Of a stretch of 53,910 nt of DNA, positions 24,891 through 33,567 are shown one piece after another (the first letter of the stretch is position 1; every line of letters starts with the position of its first letter). The notes below the pieces were generated by a model. That model did no database searches and was not told where the DNA came from. It saw only the letters and a program-made list of their open reading frames with translations. The translations under genes were made by a program, and so were the position numbers. Origin of the DNA: Chloroflexota bacterium (GTDB lineage Bacteria > Chloroflexota > Anaerolineae > UBA4142); the NCBI GenBank assembly GCA_016215025.1, contig JACRMI010000061.1, forward strand, positions 1 through 53,910, given 5' to 3'.

Positions 24891-25996
24891 GATGGTTGCT
24901 CCGTTTGATAAAATATTTGCGCGCGCCGCGTTAAAGGCGTTGTGTCGATCAAGTCCGTACTGTCCGAAAATTGATCGACGCCGCCAATCGGCGCGAGCTT
25001 TTTGAGTTGCGCTTGCGCGTCTTCGATAGCAGCGATAAGCGCTTGTGCGAAACGTGCCGCGAAGATGACGTGATAGGGTCGATTGAAAAAGTTGGTGCTG
25101 GTTGGCTCGACGCGCGATGTGATGCCCAACGCGTTGTGCATCTCGGCGACGATGATGTACGCATCGCAGAGATACTTTTCCCGCTCATGCCAATCGCTTG
25201 CATTCAACACACTTTGCAGAATCGGCGTGAGACGCGAAGCACAATTCGATCGCGCAAACGCCGTGCCAAGCCATTTGCTGTACGGCGCGTATCGTTTTTC
25301 GATCAGAAAAGCCAGCCGCATCACATCGCGCACCAACCGCGCCGCGATAATGCGCGAACCCAGGTCGTCGCCCACATCGCCTGTGCGTCCGACGAATGGT
25401 TCTTCTTGTGAAATGCGCTGCCACTGCGCTGCCATGCGATAGAGCCACACGTCGCGCGGATAGTACGCAAACTTGGCGCGCATCAGTTCGAGTTCATTCA
25501 GTCCATCGTGAAACACTTTGCCGCTCACAAGTTCGAGCAGCGCGTGTTCAGGAAACGTCAACCAATCGATCAAGGTTAACGGCGCATTCGGATCGATGCC
25601 GAGCGATCCTTGAAGAAACTTGTGCAATGTGCCGATGCCAATCAAGTGATTGACCAAGCCCGATTCGGATTTTTTCAACACTTGGGTGCCGCCATCGTTC
25701 TTATCGGGTTCGCTAAAGCCGACAGGAATGCCGCGAAACGTGTGCGGCAAATTTTGACGGAGACATTGATCGATGGCATCTTTTTTTTCCACATAATCGG
25801 CGGGCGTCAGAAATAGTTTGACACGCGGTCCCCAGTTGTGGTCCATCGATTGCGCCGTGTCGAAACCAAGCACATCAGAACCAGAGCCAATGAGTGCCGC
25901 CGAGTACGTTAGCGTTGGGAAATTCTGCGCGAGCAGCGGTTTCAAGATTTCGTGATAGAACAGCTCGTTGAGTTGTATGCCAGGAATAAAGTCCAT
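24887..25996 (-). CDS. DUF4037 domain protein (nucleotidyltransferase-like)
   Basis: 369 residues. Near the N-terminus AALIGSGSDVLGFDTAQSMDHNWGPR has the GS-x(n)-D-x-D pattern of the nucleotidyltransferase fold, and the DHNWGPR motif is characteristic of DUF4037 proteins. The middle contains LIDWLTFPEHALLELVSGKVFHD, also typical. The C-terminal half looks like an all-helical domain. By analogy to aminoglycoside nucleotidyltransferases it could modify a small molecule, but no member has a function that I can state. It overlaps the Eis-like gene by four bases. The ribosome binding site is weak. Confidence 0.8.
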   Translation of the reverse strand: MDFIPGIQLNELFYHEILKPLLAQNFPTLTYSAALIGSGSDVLGFDTAQSMDHNWGPRVKLFLTPADYVEKKDAIDQCLRQNLPHTFRGIPVGFSEPDKNDGGTQVLKKSESGLVNHLIGIGTLHKFLQGSLGIDPNAPLTLIDWLTFPEHALLELVSGKVFHDGLNELELMRAKFAYYPRDVWLYRMAAQWQRISQEEPFVGRTGDVGDDLGSRIIAARLVRDVMRLAFLIEKRYAPYSKWLGTAFARSNCASRLTPILQSVLNASDWHEREKYLCDAYIIVAEMHNALGITSRVEPTSTNFFNRPYHVIFAARFAQALIAAIEDAQAQLKKLAPIGGVDQFSDSTDLIDTTPLTRRAQIFYQTEQPS

Positions 25997-26016
25997 GTGT
26001 GTTCTCTTTACGCCAT

Positions 26017-26092
26017 GTCATGCTGAGGAACGGGTTTTGTGACGAAGCATCTCATTATTTGTAGAGAGACTCTTCGCTTCGCTCAGAGTGAC
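26017..26092. repeat. 76-bp palindromic repeat, GTCATNCTGAG type (copy 2)
   Basis: Starts GTCATGCTGAGGAACG and ends CGCTTCGCTCAGAGTGAC. Its right end supplies the last three codons and the stop of the neighbouring GNAT gene (…Leu-Ser-Leu-stop). Confidence 0.75.
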
Positions 26093-27039
26093 AAATTGCG
26101 CAAGGTTTTCGAATAGTACACCCACGCGGGTTGATCGACGTAACCTAGCTTTTTGTTCATCGCGATGACGGGCGCATTCTTGGAATTGGTTACCGTCGTG
26201 ATGTGCGGATGATTGTGCGCGCGAGCGTAATCAAACATCCGCTTTTTCAATCCCAGCGCAATACCCTGCCCGCGCAGATCGCGCCGCACGCCAACCCAGC
26301 GCGTATCGATGTTCGCGCCCGGTTCAGCTTTCGCAAGCATGGCGATGCCGACGTACTCGCCATCACGTGCGGCGACGAAGAACGCATCCGTGTTCGCACG
26401 AAAACCATCGACGAACATATCGCGCCAGCGTGCATACTCCGTCCGCGTCAGCGGTTCGATGAAGGCGGTGTCGGCGCGCGTGTCTTCAAACAGTTCGTAC
26501 AATTTCGGGTCGCGATTCAGATCGTTGGACAAGTCCGCATATGTTTTGATGACGATGCCGTGCGCGTTCAGCTTTTCGTCGATGTCGTTGAAGCGCGCCG
26601 AATCGAATTGCGTCACGTCCCAATGCGATTCGTACGAGCGCCACTCTTCGGCGAAATCGCGCGCACGCAAAAACCGCAAACTATCGTGCAGATTTTCGGT
26701 GAGCGCAAAACGTACGATCCACGGATTATGCTGCGCGAGCGCATTCATCATCGTATCGTACAGAGCCACGCCGATGCCGCGCTTTTGATATGCGGGCAAC
26801 ACCTCGACGCGCAGCCAATACTTGTCGGGATGATAGCGTCCCGCGAGTTGATCGTACTCGCTCATGCCAACCACCTTGCCATCGATTTCGGCGACCCAGC
26901 GTGCGTGCTTGCAATGCGGCGGACGCTGCGCGTCTTCATGCTGCCATTGCTCGGCGGTCAGCGTTTCTTCGATCCAAAATGTGTTATTGATTTCCGCAAT
27001 CGCGGTGTAATCGTTTGGTGCAAATGGTCTGATGTTCAT
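26083..27039 (-). CDS. tandem GNAT N-acetyltransferase
   Basis: 318 residues with two GNAT domains. The first has motif A as VLPAYQKRGIGVALYDTMM (Gln-x-x-Gly-x-Gly type) and the second as VRRDLRGQGIALGLKKRMFD (Arg-Gly-Gln-Gly-Ile-Ala), followed by NSKNAPVIAMNKKLGYV, the usual C-terminal strand. The final residues NLSL come from the adjoining palindromic repeat. Double-GNAT proteins of this size include mycothiol synthase relatives and several uncharacterised families. Weak ribosome binding site (GAGAATC). Part of the minus-strand array. Confidence 0.82.
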   Translation of the reverse strand: MNIRPFAPNDYTAIAEINNTFWIEETLTAEQWQHEDAQRPPHCKHARWVAEIDGKVVGMSEYDQLAGRYHPDKYWLRVEVLPAYQKRGIGVALYDTMMNALAQHNPWIVRFALTENLHDSLRFLRARDFAEEWRSYESHWDVTQFDSARFNDIDEKLNAHGIVIKTYADLSNDLNRDPKLYELFEDTRADTAFIEPLTRTEYARWRDMFVDGFRANTDAFFVAARDGEYVGIAMLAKAEPGANIDTRWVGVRRDLRGQGIALGLKKRMFDYARAHNHPHITTVTNSKNAPVIAMNKKLGYVDQPAWVYYSKTLRNLSL

Positions 27040-27081
27040 AATTGATTCTCTATTGAACCAAAGACATAAATGCCCAAGGTT

Positions 27082-27160
27082 GTCATTCTGAGGCGCACTT
27101 TTTGCGCCGAAGAATCTCGCAACGCAGAAAAGCGAGATGCTTCGCTCCGCTCAGCATGAC
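27082..27160. repeat. 79-bp palindromic repeat, GTCATTCTGAG type (copy 3)
   Basis: Starts GTCATTCTGAGGCGCAC and ends CTTCGCTCCGCTCAGCATGAC. Situated between two GNAT genes. Confidence 0.75.
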
Positions 27161-27175
27161 AATCTAATAGGTATA

Positions 27176-28093
27176 TTATTTCCTGACATAATCCCATTCG
27201 GTGTTGACGGGTTTGAAACCGACCGACTCGTACAAACCTTTGGCGACATTGGTCGCATTCGTGGCAACATTAGCAGTATCTGCGCCGCGTGCTTTCATGC
27301 GCCGCAGTCCTTCGAGCAATGCCGCACGCGTTAAACCTTTGCGCAGATAATCATCGCGCGCGCCAACAGGTTCAAATTCGCCGATCTTGTTTTCCGCATC
27401 GACCCATGCCATGCCGTACGCCGCGATGATGCCGTCGGGCGACACGGTGACCACGTCTAGCTCGCGGTCGTAGTCGAACATGCGCATGAGTTTGACGTAC
27501 CCCTCGTCGGTCACGCGCGATGGCTCAAACGCTTGGCGATGCGCCTCCGCGCGGTTCGATGCTTCGTGCTCACCTGCCACACCGCGCACGATAAAACCAT
27601 CTGGTAAATTGGGGTTTGCGATTGGCTCGTACAACGAACGCTGAAAGTGAATCATTGGATGTTCGCCGCGCGTGAATCCATTTCGTTCGAGAAATGCAAT
27701 GCGCTGCGAATCGTTTTCCAACGAGCCAGAGAACAGATTGCATTTACGTTCCTGTGGAATCGACGCGTCGTTCATCGCTTGATGCCAACGCGTCTCTGTC
27801 CATGCCAGCATTTCTTCTTCGATGCCGCGCCATGCATAGTGCGGATGAATTTGCCAATCGAAGGAAAAATCATCGCCGAAGACAGCATAGCCGATCAATC
27901 GGTCCACTTCCGCGTCGTACCACAGGCGATAACTCTGGCACGGGTCGGCGCGATACCACAGCATGTAATATCGCCACGCCAGATCGCCGACGTGCCAATA
28001 GCCCGCGCGGTGTCCTGCGATTCGGCGTGCATCGACCAGCATGGCGCGGATAAGTTTCAAATCATTTTCGTTTTCAAAGTTGCGTGAGTGCAT
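27176..28093 (-). CDS. GNAT family N-acetyltransferase (two-domain)
   Basis: 305 residues. The C-terminal GNAT domain has GARDDYLRKGLTRAALLEGL (motif A with Arg-Lys-Gly-Leu-x-x-Ala) and NVAKGLYESVGFKPV. The N-terminal half has a similar fold pattern (YAWRGIEEEMLAW; ERNGFTRGEHP) but a degenerate acetyl-CoA loop, so it may be a structural copy. AAGGAATGGACA precedes the ATG. Substrate unknown. Confidence 0.8.
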   Translation of the reverse strand: MHSRNFENENDLKLIRAMLVDARRIAGHRAGYWHVGDLAWRYYMLWYRADPCQSYRLWYDAEVDRLIGYAVFGDDFSFDWQIHPHYAWRGIEEEMLAWTETRWHQAMNDASIPQERKCNLFSGSLENDSQRIAFLERNGFTRGEHPMIHFQRSLYEPIANPNLPDGFIVRGVAGEHEASNRAEAHRQAFEPSRVTDEGYVKLMRMFDYDRELDVVTVSPDGIIAAYGMAWVDAENKIGEFEPVGARDDYLRKGLTRAALLEGLRRMKARGADTANVATNATNVAKGLYESVGFKPVNTEWDYVRK

Positions 28094-28105
28094 TGTCCAT
28101 TCCTT

Positions 28106-28167
28106 CGTGATGCGTGATCCGTGATCCCTAATGTCTGATGTTTACGAATCACGTTTCACGCATCACG
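28106..28167. repeat. 62-bp inverted repeat, GTGATGCGTGAT type
   Basis: CGTGATGCGTGATCCGTGAT pairs with ATCACGTTTCACGCATCACG (18 of 20 positions). Related sequences lie at 30640-30671 and 31519-31588. Confidence 0.7.
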
Positions 28168-28176
28168 TTTTACGTT

Positions 28177-29151
28177 TTAGAGAAACACTTCCGTTGTATC
28201 TCGTTTTACATTGCGCTTCCAAAGCGTGCGCGCGAGTTGATGCGGATTCTCAGTGATGCCATAGTGATGAAAGTACTGGCACACGCGAGTTACATCGCGC
28301 TCGAACATCTGAAACGCTTTGGGATTCACATAGGGATTCACCGCTTGCGGCAAATCGATGATGCGAATGTCGCCGTCCCAGTAGAGAATGTTGAACGCAG
28401 AGAGATCGGCGTGAACGACATTGTGCGCCAGCATCGTTTCTATATTGCGCAGCACACGGTCGAACAGTTCGCGTCCTTCATCGCACTCCAGCTTGATCGT
28501 GTTGAGCATTGGCGCAGGCATCTCCGCATCGCCAAGATATTCCATCAAAATCGAGTTGCCGCTTTGCGCGATGGGTTTTGGTACATCGACGCCTGCTGCG
28601 TGCAAGGCGACGAGCATTTGATATTCAGTTGAGAGCCACGCATCGTGTAAGAGATGCTGCCCATAATCCGACTTTTTCTTGATCGCCAGTTTCTCGCGCC
28701 GACCGCGCAAGACCTGGTTTTCTTCGTCCACCATGGTACGACCTTGACGATATTCCGCATCGTTCTTGAGCGTACGAAACATCTTCGGGCGATAAACTTT
28801 GGCGGCGATATACTTTGTTTCCATGCGCGAGTGCGCAAGACAACAATAGACCGTTGCCTCTTTGCCGCCTTTGACTTGGCGCAGAACGTCGGTGATATAG
28901 TGGTCTTCGTAGTACGGACCCAAATATTCGAGAATCCACGCGCGCTCGAGTTTGGACGCTGAGAACGTAGGATTGAAATCGGTTTCGATACCGAGTTGCG
29001 CGACAGGATCGAACATGGCGACTTTGCCCAGCGGCGCTTCCGTTTGCAACTGCGAGAGTTTCTTGTGAAAGCGCTTGCCTTTGCGCCGAAGAGTGTGCGG
29101 ATTGGTTGAATCGATATCGTCGTCGAGATATTCAGTTGAGTAGAACTTCAT
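28177..29151 (-). CDS. RIO1-like serine/threonine protein kinase
   Basis: 324 residues. Nucleotide loop KGGKEATVYCC, the ATP-binding Lys in IAAKVYRP, the flexible loop region RTLKNDAEYRQGR typical of RIO1, the catalytic loop HADLSAFNILYWDG and the metal-binding Asp in IIDLPQAV are all present. RIO kinases are universal in Archaea and eukaryotes, where they serve ribosome maturation, and are scattered in bacteria; the target here is unknown. ATG 29151 is preceded by GGAG at nine bases; the longer reading to 29196 has no such site. It may belong to the same transcript as the surrounding array. Confidence 0.87.
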   Translation of the reverse strand: MKFYSTEYLDDDIDSTNPHTLRRKGKRFHKKLSQLQTEAPLGKVAMFDPVAQLGIETDFNPTFSASKLERAWILEYLGPYYEDHYITDVLRQVKGGKEATVYCCLAHSRMETKYIAAKVYRPKMFRTLKNDAEYRQGRTMVDEENQVLRGRREKLAIKKKSDYGQHLLHDAWLSTEYQMLVALHAAGVDVPKPIAQSGNSILMEYLGDAEMPAPMLNTIKLECDEGRELFDRVLRNIETMLAHNVVHADLSAFNILYWDGDIRIIDLPQAVNPYVNPKAFQMFERDVTRVCQYFHHYGITENPHQLARTLWKRNVKRDTTEVFL

Positions 29152-29188
29152 TTCGGGTTGCTCCAGGCAGGAGGCGCAAACCCTGTGT

Positions 29189-29257
29189 TTGGACACTGAT
29201 TACACTGATGACACAGATAAAAATAATCAGTGTTAATCTGCGTGCATCTGTGTCCAA
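29189..29257. repeat. imperfect palindrome, GGACACTGAT...ATCTGTGTCC
   Basis: Left side GGACACTGATTACACTGATG, right side ATCAGTGTTAATCTGCGTG then CATCTGTGTCC. Same build as the CGCGGAT elements at 13427 and 52243 but with AT-richer units. Confidence 0.65.
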
Positions 29258-29351
29258 TTACGACATGCACCAACCTGCCAAAATCATTTTTGATTCGTTT
29301 GACGTTACGTTGAATACTTGCTCCGATTGCATAATGCTCCTCCTTTTATGG

Positions 29352-29370
29352 GGCAAGTTGGAAACTTGCC
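29352..29370. repeat. REP-like palindrome GGCAAGTT-GGA-AACTTGCC
   Basis: Perfect eight-bp arms with a three-base loop, directly downstream of the MFS stop codon. It resembles, but does not match exactly, the GCAAATTG palindromes around the RAYT gene. Confidence 0.65.
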
Positions 29371-29381
29371 GTACGAATTTT

Positions 29382-30617
29382 TCAATCGATTACAGTCTGC
29401 GGTCGGCTGTCGGCGATCGCCGCAGTTCTTGCAAACAACGCGAGCACGGGCGACAAAATCGCCGCGCTCGATAGCAACGCCGCCCGCAGCGAAATCGCCG
29501 TGCCAATTGCGCCCACGATGGGTCCGGCAATCACTTGGCCCAGCGCATCGACCTGGCTCGTCATCGAATTGACCGTCGCGCGCACGTGTGGATCGAGTCG
29601 TATATTGACCCAGGTTGTGTGCAATGGATTGTGTGTCTGCCGCAACATCGACCAGACCCAGTACGCGCCGACGGCAACGTAAAAGTCCGGCGCGAGACCA
29701 AACACGAACAACGCTGCGACCATTCCGATATTGATTGCAAACAACGTATTGCGAATCGCCGCTTCGTCATCCGTTTTCACGCGGCGATGCGCGATTTCGT
29801 TTGCGCCAATGCCGAGCAAAATCGCGCCGATGCGAATGATGCCGAACCACGTCACGGTCGTAAGACCATCGATGTTTGGAATTGCGAACGCCAACAAGAA
29901 CGGCGTCCACAAACGATCAACCCCTTCGCTGTATAGTCCGTGAAACAGACCAACACCAAGAATCGTCGAAAGCGCAGGACGTTTGCGCACCATCGCCACG
30001 CCTTCACGAAACGTGTGCCACATGTGCTGAAAGGAATTGCGATTCTCGCGCGGCGTTGGATGGAAGCCTGTTTCGGGCATGAACAGCGAGAGAAAAATTC
30101 CCAGCGCGATAAAGCCCATGCCGCCGAAAATAATCGGCAAGTTGACACGCTCATTGCCGATGAACACACTCGCCCCGATGCCGACCAGCGTTCCAAATCG
30201 AGCCACTTGCGATGAGCGCAAAAACGCGCGCCCGATATTCGCTTCACCGATTTCATCGGTGAGCCATGCCTCGGTTGCGCCGCTCGTGAATGTCCACCCT
30301 GCGCCCCAGATCACTTGGGCTAGCAAAACCGCCCCAAAGAACGGAAACAAACCTTCGACCAAAAAGCCGATGCCGATCATGCCATAGCCGATGATGATCG
30401 AAAGCTTGCGTGAGTACACGTCGGCGACGACGCCAGTGGGCACTTCGCAAATGAATGCGGTTGCCTCCAACACCGTGCCGACCAGAACAAGTTGCAACGG
30501 ATTGAGACCGACGACCGTCGCTTGATAGATCATGTTGACCGTGAAGATGAGCGACGAGATCAAGCCATCCCAGCCGTTGAGGATCAAGTAGGTGGTGTAG
30601 GCATCTAAGCGTTTCAA
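29382..30617 (-). CDS. MFS transporter
   Basis: 411 residues with about 12 hydrophobic segments. The loop 2-3 signature is read as EVPTGVVADVYSRKLSIIIG (about residues 58-77), and the start NGWDGLISSLIFTVNMIYQATVVGLNPLQLVL (in two pieces) is typical of drug-efflux-like members. Start is TTG at 30617 with GAGG eight bases upstream; ATG in the same region is followed by a stop. The gene lies 55 bases after the ABC permease gene and is probably in the same transcript. Substrate unknown, efflux inferred from family only. Confidence 0.84.
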   Translation of the reverse strand: MKRLDAYTTYLILNGWDGLISSLIFTVNMIYQATVVGLNPLQLVLVGTVLEATAFICEVPTGVVADVYSRKLSIIIGYGMIGIGFLVEGLFPFFGAVLLAQVIWGAGWTFTSGATEAWLTDEIGEANIGRAFLRSSQVARFGTLVGIGASVFIGNERVNLPIIFGGMGFIALGIFLSLFMPETGFHPTPRENRNSFQHMWHTFREGVAMVRKRPALSTILGVGLFHGLYSEGVDRLWTPFLLAFAIPNIDGLTTVTWFGIIRIGAILLGIGANEIAHRRVKTDDEAAIRNTLFAINIGMVAALFVFGLAPDFYVAVGAYWVWSMLRQTHNPLHTTWVNIRLDPHVRATVNSMTSQVDALGQVIAGPIVGAIGTAISLRAALLSSAAILSPVLALFARTAAIADSRPQTVID

Positions 30618-30639
30618 GTCACATGCCTCAAGTTATACG

Positions 30640-30671
30640 GATCACTTGTCACGCATCACGTGATTCGTGAA
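30640..30671. repeat. GTGATGCGTGAT-type palindrome fragment
   Basis: GATCACTTGTCACGCATCACGTGATTCG contains the repeated CACGCATCACG unit and the palindrome ATCACGTGAT. It occupies the gap between the MFS and permease genes. Confidence 0.55.
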
Positions 30672-30672
30672 A

Positions 30673-31497
30673 TTATCCATTGCGCTTGAGCTTGCCCGAC
30701 CGCTTGGCGTATCGTTCCGCCAATCGGAAAATCCACAAGCCGAACGGAATCATCACCACGCCCATAACAATCAGCGGGAACATAAACTGCCACAAGTCGA
30801 TCGTCGCCATCCCGTCGAGTAATGCTGCGCGCGTGCCAGCCAACACGTACGTTGCGGGCGAGTACTCGGCAAAGACTTGCAACCATTTCGGCAAAACCGA
30901 AACGGGATAGTACACCCCAGAGACAAGCAAAAGCAGCGAAATGATAACGTGCGTCATCTGCTGCCCCTTCTCTGGAAACAACAACGGCAAGACTGCACCG
31001 ATCACGCCAAAGCCGATGAACGAAATGCTGCCAATGAGCAGTACGACCGTGCCGCCCAATAGATTCGCTTTCGATAAATCGATCTCAAAGAAAATCGCGC
31101 ACACGCCGAGAATCACCGCCGTATGAAACATCGAGTAGACGACGGCGAATGCGGTGTGACCTGCAAGATGCGTAAGGCGCGTGATGGGCGCCATCAGCGT
31201 GTATTCGATTGTTCCTTCCCAGCGCTCCATGCCGATAATGTCGGTGAGCCAGTAGAAAATCACCGACAAGTACCGCCACACAATCGTGCCGATGATGAGA
31301 TACAGCACGAGATAGTGACTATCGATGCTCGCGCTGCTCATCGCGCCAACACCTGGGGCAATGTACGCGACCGAAAGCGAATTGGTGATCGAGTAGAAGA
31401 GCCAGACAACTTCCCATGCCCAGTATCGTCTGACGATGTTGATATTGCGTTCGACGAACGCGTAGGATGCTTTGAGTTCGTAGTTCAATGCCATCAT
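30673..31497 (-). CDS. ABC-2 type transporter permease
   Basis: 274 residues with six hydrophobic segments, a cytosolic N-terminus (KASYAFVERNINIVRRYWAWE) and the C-terminal helix PLIVMGVVMIPFGLWIFRLAE of DrrB/ABC-2 permeases. GMERWEGTIEYTLMAPITR fits the gate/coupling-helix motif of this family. It is the natural partner of the ATPase at 32752-33567, from which it is separated by two GNAT genes. AAGGAAATC precedes the ATG. Probable exporter of a lipid or drug-like compound. Confidence 0.84.
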   Translation of the reverse strand: MMALNYELKASYAFVERNINIVRRYWAWEVVWLFYSITNSLSVAYIAPGVGAMSSASIDSHYLVLYLIIGTIVWRYLSVIFYWLTDIIGMERWEGTIEYTLMAPITRLTHLAGHTAFAVVYSMFHTAVILGVCAIFFEIDLSKANLLGGTVVLLIGSISFIGFGVIGAVLPLLFPEKGQQMTHVIISLLLLVSGVYYPVSVLPKWLQVFAEYSPATYVLAGTRAALLDGMATIDLWQFMFPLIVMGVVMIPFGLWIFRLAERYAKRSGKLKRNG

Positions 31498-31518
31498 ATT
31501 GATTTCCTTATTTGCTGT

Positions 31519-31588
31519 GTGATGCGTGACAAGTGATGCGTGAATATCACCCTGAGCAAAGTCGAAGGGTCACGCATCACGTATCACG
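31519..31588. repeat. compound palindromic repeat in the permease upstream spacer
   Basis: GTGATGCGTGAC and AAGTGATGCGTGAATATCAC face CACGCATCACGTATCAC. The centre is CACCCTGAGC-AAAGTC-GAAGGGTCACG, a half-element of a type (CCCTGAGC/GAAGGGT) common in many genomes. Two repeat families seem nested here. Confidence 0.6.
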
Positions 31589-32144
31589 ATTCAAGCTTTT
31601 CCCATTCCTCGCGCAGAATACCCATGTAGAGAATATCCCATCGCTTGCCATCGCGATTCAACACCCGGCGCTGTCGTCCTTCGTGTTTGAATCCACATTT
31701 TTCGTACGAGCGAATGGCACGCGGGTTGTATTCGAATGTATTCAGAAAGACACGATGCAAGTTCAATTCGTCGAATGCAAAACGCAAGATGACGCGCATC
31801 GCATCCGTGCCATAACCCTTGCCCCAATCGTTGCGGTCGCCGATGCTGATGCCGACGATACTTTCACCGCTCGCCCAATTGATGCCGCTCAAATCGATTT
31901 CACCAACAATGCGGTTATCTTCACGCGTCCAAATCGAAAACGCAAACATCGTCGGCGATTCAGTCTCGAATTCTTTTTCGATAAATTCGGTAGTTTGCTT
32001 GATCGTCCACATCTGCGCTGGACTCGCATCCGAGAGCCGCATAAATTCGGAATCGCGGGACCAGCGACTGAACGGTTCCGCATCGGAAACAGAATTGACC
32101 GCACATAGTTGCACCAGCGATCCGGTTAGTAGGTTGCCATTCAT
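31584..32144 (-). CDS. GNAT N-acetyltransferase, RimJ/RimL-like
   Basis: 186 residues. Motif A GDRNDWGKGYGTDAMRVIL (Gly-Lys-Gly-Tyr-Gly) and motif B NTFEYNPRAIRSYEKCGFKHEG are textbook RimL-type features. GGAG six bases before the ATG. The ATG overlaps the stop of the upstream GNAT gene by four bases, so the pair is coupled. Possible targets are protein N-termini or small molecules. Confidence 0.85.
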   Translation of the reverse strand: MNGNLLTGSLVQLCAVNSVSDAEPFSRWSRDSEFMRLSDASPAQMWTIKQTTEFIEKEFETESPTMFAFSIWTREDNRIVGEIDLSGINWASGESIVGISIGDRNDWGKGYGTDAMRVILRFAFDELNLHRVFLNTFEYNPRAIRSYEKCGFKHEGRQRRVLNRDGKRWDILYMGILREEWEKLES

Positions 32145-32695
32145 TTGCTACTCCAATCCTCGCGTAACAATCCCAGCATAATCAAATCCCACCATTTACC
32201 GTCACGGTGAATCGCTTGGCGGCGGCGCACTTCGATGGCGAAATTATTTTTTTGCAGGAATGCCAGCGCAGGCTCGTTGTACTCAGATGTGCTTGCACTC
32301 ACGCGATAGAGGTTGAGTTCGCTAAACGCATAGTTTAACATCAACGCCAGCGCTTCACTGCCATAGCCTCTACCCCGATCACTTTCATCGGCGATACCCA
32401 GCAAGAGCCGCGCGCCACCGTTACCCCAATCGATGCGGACCAAGCGCGCCAATCCGATGAGACGATCCTCTGCAAGCAGGCGAATCATAAATTGGAATTG
32501 ATTAGGTTGCGCGTTCTTTACTGCCGCTTCATATTTTTTCTTCAGCGCGTTTGGCGAAAGTGGGCGCATCGGTTCAGCGTACATCATGCGTATAAAACTC
32601 GCATTGTGCGTCCAAACCGATTCAACGCTCACGTCGTGCTCAACATCTAACGGAGCAAGACGAATTAGTTTGCCTTCAAATAGCTGTTTATCCAC
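32141..32695 (-). CDS. GNAT N-acetyltransferase, RimJ/RimL-like
   Basis: 184 residues from a GTG start at 32695 that has TGAGG five bases upstream; a TTG at 32725 in the same frame lacks a site. Motif A is ADESDRGRGYGSEALALML and motif B STSEYNEPALAFLQKNNFAIE. It is a paralogue of the next gene (both read RGxGYGxxAxxxxLxxAFxELNLxRV), which points to local duplication and divergence. It lies between the ATPase and permease genes of the ABC exporter. Confidence 0.83.
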   Translation of the reverse strand: MDKQLFEGKLIRLAPLDVEHDVSVESVWTHNASFIRMMYAEPMRPLSPNALKKKYEAAVKNAQPNQFQFMIRLLAEDRLIGLARLVRIDWGNGGARLLLGIADESDRGRGYGSEALALMLNYAFSELNLYRVSASTSEYNEPALAFLQKNNFAIEVRRRQAIHRDGKWWDLIMLGLLREDWSSK

Positions 32696-32751
32696 GTAAC
32701 CCTCATTGTCTAACGCAACACGCAATACGAAACCCGTGGTGCGTGTTCCGT

Positions 32752-33567
32752 CTATTCTTCCTCTTCGGTTTTAAGTTGCTTGCCCGTCAATTGCATGAAC
32801 ACATCCTCCAACGTTGGCGCGTGCCCATTGCGATTGACGAGTTTCTTTAAACCCTTCGGCGTATCGAGCGCGACGATTTTGCCGTCGTTCACGATGGCGA
32901 TGCGGTCGCACAGCGCATCCGCTTCGTCCATGTCGTGCGTGGTCAGCACGATAGTTGCGTCGTGCGTATCGCGCAATTCGCGAACGAGTGTTTGCACTTC
33001 GCGTTTGCTGCGCGGATCGAGTCCCGTCGTCGGCTCGTCGAGCAAGAGCAGAACGGGCGCAGTCAAGAGCGCACGCGCAATCGCCACTTTTTGTTGCATT
33101 CCGCGCGACATTTCCTCCATCGGCTTGTCGATGGAATCCGCGCGCAAATCAAGCCGCTTGAGAATTTCGTTAATCTTGCGGCGTGCTTCGCCGCCGCTCA
33201 AACCGTACAATCGCGCGCCGTACATGAGATTTTCGAGCGGCGATAGCTTTTTAAAGAACGCAGCTTCGACTGACACACGGTTGATGAGTCGTTGAACGGT
33301 GCGCTCTTCGCGCTGAACATCGTGACCAAAAACCATTACCGTTCCTGTATCGGGAACGAGCAACGTTGAAAGGAGCCGAATAAACGTTGACTTGCCAGAA
33401 CCATTTGGTCCAAGGACGCCAAAGATTTCGCCGCGATAAACTGTGACTGAGACGTTATCGACGGCGAGCGTACCTGCTTTTTCTTTGCGTTTGAACCATT
33501 TGAATTCGGATTGACCAAATCGTTTCGAGACGTTTTGCATTTCGAGTGCAATGACCTGAGCTGACAT
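32752..33567 (-). CDS. ABC exporter ATP-binding protein (DrrA-like)
   Basis: 271 residues. Walker A GPNGSGKSTFIRLLSTL, signature EEMSRGMQQKVAIARALL, Walker B VLLLLDEPTTGLDPRS, and switch His in VLTTHDMDEADALC are intact. Residues after 220 end with VNRNGHAPTLEDVFMQLTGKQL, the DrrA-type C-terminal motif (DVFxxLTG), which places it with the drug/lipid exporters. Start ATG 33567 has an ideal AGGAGGT site; the longer frame to 33600 is rejected. It is the first structural gene behind the putative attenuator, so its expression is the most directly controlled. Confidence 0.9.
   Translation of the reverse strand: MSAQVIALEMQNVSKRFGQSEFKWFKRKEKAGTLAVDNVSVTVYRGEIFGVLGPNGSGKSTFIRLLSTLLVPDTGTVMVFGHDVQREERTVQRLINRVSVEAAFFKKLSPLENLMYGARLYGLSGGEARRKINEILKRLDLRADSIDKPMEEMSRGMQQKVAIARALLTAPVLLLLDEPTTGLDPRSKREVQTLVRELRDTHDATIVLTTHDMDEADALCDRIAIVNDGKIVALDTPKGLKKLVNRNGHAPTLEDVFMQLTGKQLKTEEEE

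Noticed and set aside
26203..27045. 280-codon plus-strand frame opposite the tandem GNAT gene
   Set aside because: Antisense shadow; the minus strand has two acetyl-CoA motifs.
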